Assembly: GCF_009377175.1 (NCBI RefSeq) | Contig: NZ_VJZD01000003.1 | Span: forward strand, 1 to 64,000 | From: Streptomyces adustus | Lineage (GTDB): Bacteria; Actinomycetota; Actinomycetes; Streptomycetales; Streptomycetaceae | DNA length: 64,000 bases | Reading direction: 5' to 3' | Part shown: positions 61,250 to 64,000 of the stretch, in pieces | Layout of the letters: every line of letters starts with the position of its first letter | Numbering within the stretch: the first letter of the stretch is position 1 | Program-made: the position numbers and the translations under genes | Notes under the pieces: generated by a model | Told to the model about the DNA's origin: nothing | What the model saw: the letters and a program-made list of their open reading frames with translations, nothing else | The model's database searches: none

Positions 61250-63373
61250 TCAGCTCCTGCGGTTGCCGCCGACCAGGGCCTTGCCGGTCGGGATGCGAAT
61301 TTCGTAACCGCCTTCGAGGGCGACGGAGCCGCCGGCGGGCAGATCCACCCGCCAGACGCGGATACCGGGAGCATGCTGATCGGGGCCCGTGCCCTCCTCG
61401 GGCGCCGTCCAGTCCGCGTGCTCCACGATGCGGACGTCCGCCTCGGCGGTGACGGGTACCCGCTCGCGGACCTCGAGGGTGACGGGCCTGGCGAGATGGC
61501 TGGCCAGTTCCACGTGGACACGGTGGTCGAGCACGGTGGTGCTGTTGCGCAGGCCCGCCGTCGACTCGTGCACGTTCGTACGGCGGGCGACGCGGATGTC
61601 CTCGGCCGGCCCGAGCCCCACGCGGCGCACACCGCCCGGCGCGAGCGTGGGCAGCGCGGCGGTCGACAGAAAGCCGTCGTCGACGGTGATCTCCACCGGC
61701 CCCGCCAGCAGGGCCTGGTCGGTGGCGTTGGAAATCACCAATGTCGCGTACACGGTCTGCTCCACGGCCGGTACGCAGAGGTATTCGGTGCGCAGCCCGA
61801 CCGGGATCTCGGTGACCGTGACGGTGTGCCAGGTGCCGTCCGACGGCACGTCGGCGCGGGCGGCGGCGTCGAACCGGTGGTCGAAGGAGCCGGCCGACTC
61901 GCGGGGCCGTACCGCGTGTCCGGGCAGGGGCAGCGCGGCGACCGCCTCACCGCGGCGGCGGTACTCGGCGGCCACCGGGTCGAAGGACGGGCCGGGGAAC
62001 AGCCGACCCCTGCGATCGCCCGGGTCGTCGGGGCCGCACAGGACGAGGGACGCGTAGTCGAGTTCGCCGTCGCTCGGCCGCGGCGGACCGGCGGCCGGCG
62101 CCGGTGGCGCTCCCGCGGAGAGCGCCGGAGCCGGTGGCGCCACCGCCTGGCCGGGAGCCGGGGCGGCGGGGCCGGCGAAGGAGCTGCTGCGGGCGAGCGG
62201 CCGGGCCGGCTGCGCGAGGTCCGCTACCGCGCCCGGGAAGAGCATCGCGGCGCCGCTGGGCGCCTGTGGGGCCGCGGGTACGGTGGGCGGCCCGCCGTAG
62301 ATCGGTGATCCCGGCGCAACGGGCGCGACCGGACCGGCACCGGCCGTCGGCCTGCCGTAGACCGGTGGAGGCGGGGGCGGCGCAACGGACACGGGCACGG
62401 CCGCACCGGCGCCGGCCGCCGCCCCGACAGCCAGGGGAGCCGCGGAGGTCGCGGGACGCGGGCCCGCCGCGTCGTATCCGGTGAAGAGGTCGGCGAGTCC
62501 CGCTGGGGGCTCGCGCCAGCCGGAGGGTGCGGGGGCGGGCTGGCGGCGCCCGATGCGGATCGAGCGAAGCTCCGGCAAGTCGGTGCGGCGCCGCAGGTCG
62601 GCGGTGGCCAGCGCGATGCGTACGCCGGTCCAGTCCTCTCCGGTGCGCTGAGCGACCGAGGCGCGTAGGACCAGTCGGCCGGTGCCGTCGCCCTGCCGGT
62701 ACCCGAGACGGTAGGCCGGAACCCAGACGGCACCAGGCACCCCGTACTCGAGTTCGATCTCCGCCTCGCCGGTGCCGTCGAGGGTCAGGGCCGCGCAGAC
62801 CGTCGTGTCCACGTGCGCCGACGGTGCGTCGGTGGAGGCTCGGGCGAGGTTGTCGACGGCGACCTCGAGCTCGTGCTCGACGCGGCTCAGCGCCTCCTCC
62901 AGCTCGACCAGGCGTGCGTGCAGAGTCGTCATCCGCCCGTCGACGAAATCGGCCAGCGTCAGCCAGGCGTCGACCGCGGTGCGGCGGTGCGGATCGTCGC
63001 GCCTTCGGGCCGGCGGGACCGGATGCAGGTTCGTGACTTCCTGGATCAGGTTCAACTGCCGGTCTCGGCGGTGCTGCGCCGCCGCGTACTCCTCACGCAG
63101 CCGCTCCGTCTCGCGCCGTAGTTCGTCGTGCGAGCCGGTGCCGGACGGCTCGGCGTCGACCTCCACCCGGGCCTCGACCACGCGCAGGCCGTAAGCGCCT
63201 TTGACGCGAGCCCGCAGCGAACCCGGGTCCAGGGAGCGCGGCAGCCCCGTCACGCGCACCCGTCCGTTCGACGGCACAGTTCCCCGGGCCAGTCGGTGGC
63301 AGAGCGCGCCCTGCGCGTACACCACGACAGCATCGAGGGTCGATCCCCAACTCCGTGCGTTTTCGGCTGCCAT
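61250..63373 (-). CDS. DUF4139 protein with a long Pro/Ala-rich insert
   Basis: A 707-residue paralogue of the downstream gene: N-terminal part (TLDAVVVYAQGALCHRLARGTVPSNGRVRVTGLPRSLDP), coiled-coil, DUF4139 with VWVPAYRLGYRQGDGTGRLVLRASVAQRTGEDWTGVRIALATADL. A Pro/Ala/Gly-rich low-complexity insert (about residues 300-435) splits the domain, and the end HRVHVELASHLARPVTLEVRERVPV matches the paralogue. ATG 63373 has GGGGGAG upstream; the longer start at 63403 is rejected. Confidence 0.83.
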   Translation of the reverse strand: MAAENARSWGSTLDAVVVYAQGALCHRLARGTVPSNGRVRVTGLPRSLDPGSLRARVKGAYGLRVVEARVEVDAEPSGTGSHDELRRETERLREEYAAAQHRRDRQLNLIQEVTNLHPVPPARRRDDPHRRTAVDAWLTLADFVDGRMTTLHARLVELEEALSRVEHELEVAVDNLARASTDAPSAHVDTTVCAALTLDGTGEAEIELEYGVPGAVWVPAYRLGYRQGDGTGRLVLRASVAQRTGEDWTGVRIALATADLRRRTDLPELRSIRIGRRQPAPAPSGWREPPAGLADLFTGYDAAGPRPATSAAPLAVGAAAGAGAAVPVSVAPPPPPPVYGRPTAGAGPVAPVAPGSPIYGGPPTVPAAPQAPSGAAMLFPGAVADLAQPARPLARSSSFAGPAAPAPGQAVAPPAPALSAGAPPAPAAGPPRPSDGELDYASLVLCGPDDPGDRRGRLFPGPSFDPVAAEYRRRGEAVAALPLPGHAVRPRESAGSFDHRFDAAARADVPSDGTWHTVTVTEIPVGLRTEYLCVPAVEQTVYATLVISNATDQALLAGPVEITVDDGFLSTAALPTLAPGGVRRVGLGPAEDIRVARRTNVHESTAGLRNSTTVLDHRVHVELASHLARPVTLEVRERVPVTAEADVRIVEHADWTAPEEGTGPDQHAPGIRVWRVDLPAGGSVALEGGYEIRIPTGKALVGGNRRS

Positions 63374-63670
63374 GTGCTCCCCCACCGTCTCCGTGCCGGT
63401 CACAGCCTACGCCCGGCCGCGCGCGCCCCGCCGAGTACCGATACATCGGGACCGCCCGCAACCGCTGGGGTGACAAGCCCACTTGGTGGGGCACGTGGTT
63501 CGCTTCCCCGGTCCGAGCGGAGCCCCCGCCTTCAGTTCCGGCGTCGTGTCCGATGCGCCCACGGACGGCGAGAGCCGACAGGGCGAGCGGCGTGGGAGCC
63601 CGTGGAACGAGGCGGAACGGAATGGAACGCCGGGAGAGAGACAAGTTCGACCTCTCCTGGGAGACATGGC
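63374..63670. other. 297-base gap before the phosphoesterase
   Basis: Carries the divergent promoters of the DUF4139 pair and the phosphoesterase. No gene seen. Confidence 0.35.
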
Positions 63671-64000
63671 GTGGGTATCTCGCGAAGAAGGCTACTGACG
63701 GCGACCGGAGCGGGTGTGGTGGCGGCAGCCATCGACGCGGGCGGTTTTCGCGCCGCGGCCGAAGCCGCCACCTCGATGGAGGCCGGCCGGACAGCTGCCA
63801 CGGCGGCTGCTTCCCCATCGGACGTGCCGGTGGTCACCACGTGGGATCGGACGGTGCAGCGGGCGAGTTACGCCCAGGGCGCGGGCTATCAGCGGCTCGT
63901 CGCCGGGCCGGGGGAGCCGCACACCATCCGCACCGACCTCTGGTCCCGCTTCGGCCCTCCGACGATGGCGCTGGCGGCGTTCGCGCAGATGACCGACCTG
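63671..64000 (+). CDS. TIGR03767-type metallophosphoesterase, N-terminus only
   Basis: Open from a GTG at 63671 to the window edge (110 codons). A Tat-like signal (ISRRRLLTATGAGVVAAAI) is followed by VVTTWDRTVQRASYAQGAGYQRLVAGPGEPHTIRTDLW and ALAAFAQMTDL, the start of the TIGR03767 actinobacterial phosphoesterase family, with the metal-binding D-x-H about to begin at the edge. Exported by Tat is inference. The rest lies outside. Confidence 0.78.
   Translation, partial: MGISRRRLLTATGAGVVAAAIDAGGFRAAAEAATSMEAGRTAATAAASPSDVPVVTTWDRTVQRASYAQGAGYQRLVAGPGEPHTIRTDLWSRFGPPTMALAAFAQMTDL

Noticed and set aside
1..64000. tRNA, rRNA, riboswitch or intact insertion sequence
   Set aside because: No cloverleaf, conserved rRNA block, or paired terminal repeats with a complete transposase were found by eye; only transposase relics.

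Overview
The window is chromosomal DNA from a high-GC actinomycete, almost certainly a Streptomyces or close relative. Third-position GC is very high, GTG and TTG starts are common, Shine-Dalgarno sites are strong, and there are families typical of the genus: DUF5959, DUF6228, SUKH and YrhB proteins, several TetR regulators, a PucR-type regulator next to a desaturase, and a TIGR03767-type phosphoesterase. I see no rRNA or tRNA genes, no CRISPR array and no intact insertion sequence. Three transposase relics (IS256-, IS5- and IS4-like), a gene-fusion relic and a truncated DUF6228 gene suggest a variable, arm-like region.

Layout. 1-20.9 kb is a run of small oxidoreductase or detoxification cassettes, most with their own regulator: a Zn alcohol dehydrogenase plus a TDT transporter with a divergent TetR; an operon of a GlxA/AraC regulator, a ThDP enzyme, a SRPBCC protein and a KAS III-like protein; an S51 peptidase; an aminoglycoside adenylyltransferase-like gene; a cofactor-free chloroperoxidase; a benzoylformate decarboxylase with a DUF1348 protein; TetR/SDR/ALDH/MFS; SDR/TetR; and another SDR. 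21.5-23.4 kb is an NhaA antiporter fused to a DsbA-like domain. 23.7-34.0 kb holds immunity-type and orphan proteins (SUKH, YrhB, DUF6228 remnant, HEAT-like, Sel1-like), a PadR-glycosidase pair, and a large ECF-like sigma protein carrying an HxxxCxxC motif, a membrane helix, a Gly/Thr/Ser repeat stalk and an outer domain.

34.4-41.8 kb is envelope- and stress-flavoured: GlsB/YeaQ, ArsR-MgtA, LytR-CpsA-Psr, a double zinc-ribbon protein and TatA. Four of the intergenic regions here carry a TTGCGCAA-centred element, suggesting one small local regulon. 42.1-49.1 kb has a SnoaL-like protein, an EamA exporter with a divergent Lrp/AsnC regulator, a predicted beta-propeller, and a desaturase-ferredoxin reductase operon with a divergent PucR regulator. 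49.3-53.2 kb mixes an alpha/beta hydrolase, a methyltransferase and an internally duplicated orphan protein with transposase relics. 53.2-58.7 kb holds a secreted protein-DUF5987-GMC oxidoreductase operon next to a GntR regulator coupled to a large cytosolic orphan. 59.0-64.0 kb has DUF5959, a tandem pair of DUF4139 proteins, and the start of a Tat-exported metallophosphoesterase.

Most promising for new biology: the membrane-tethered sigma/anti-sigma-like fusion at 31033-32874, the TTGCGCAA-linked envelope genes at 34.4-41.8 kb, and the ThDP/SRPBCC/KAS III operon at 2.8-7.25 kb, whose KAS III homologue has Asn where the catalytic His is expected. All functions are inferred from sequence reading alone; no database search was run.
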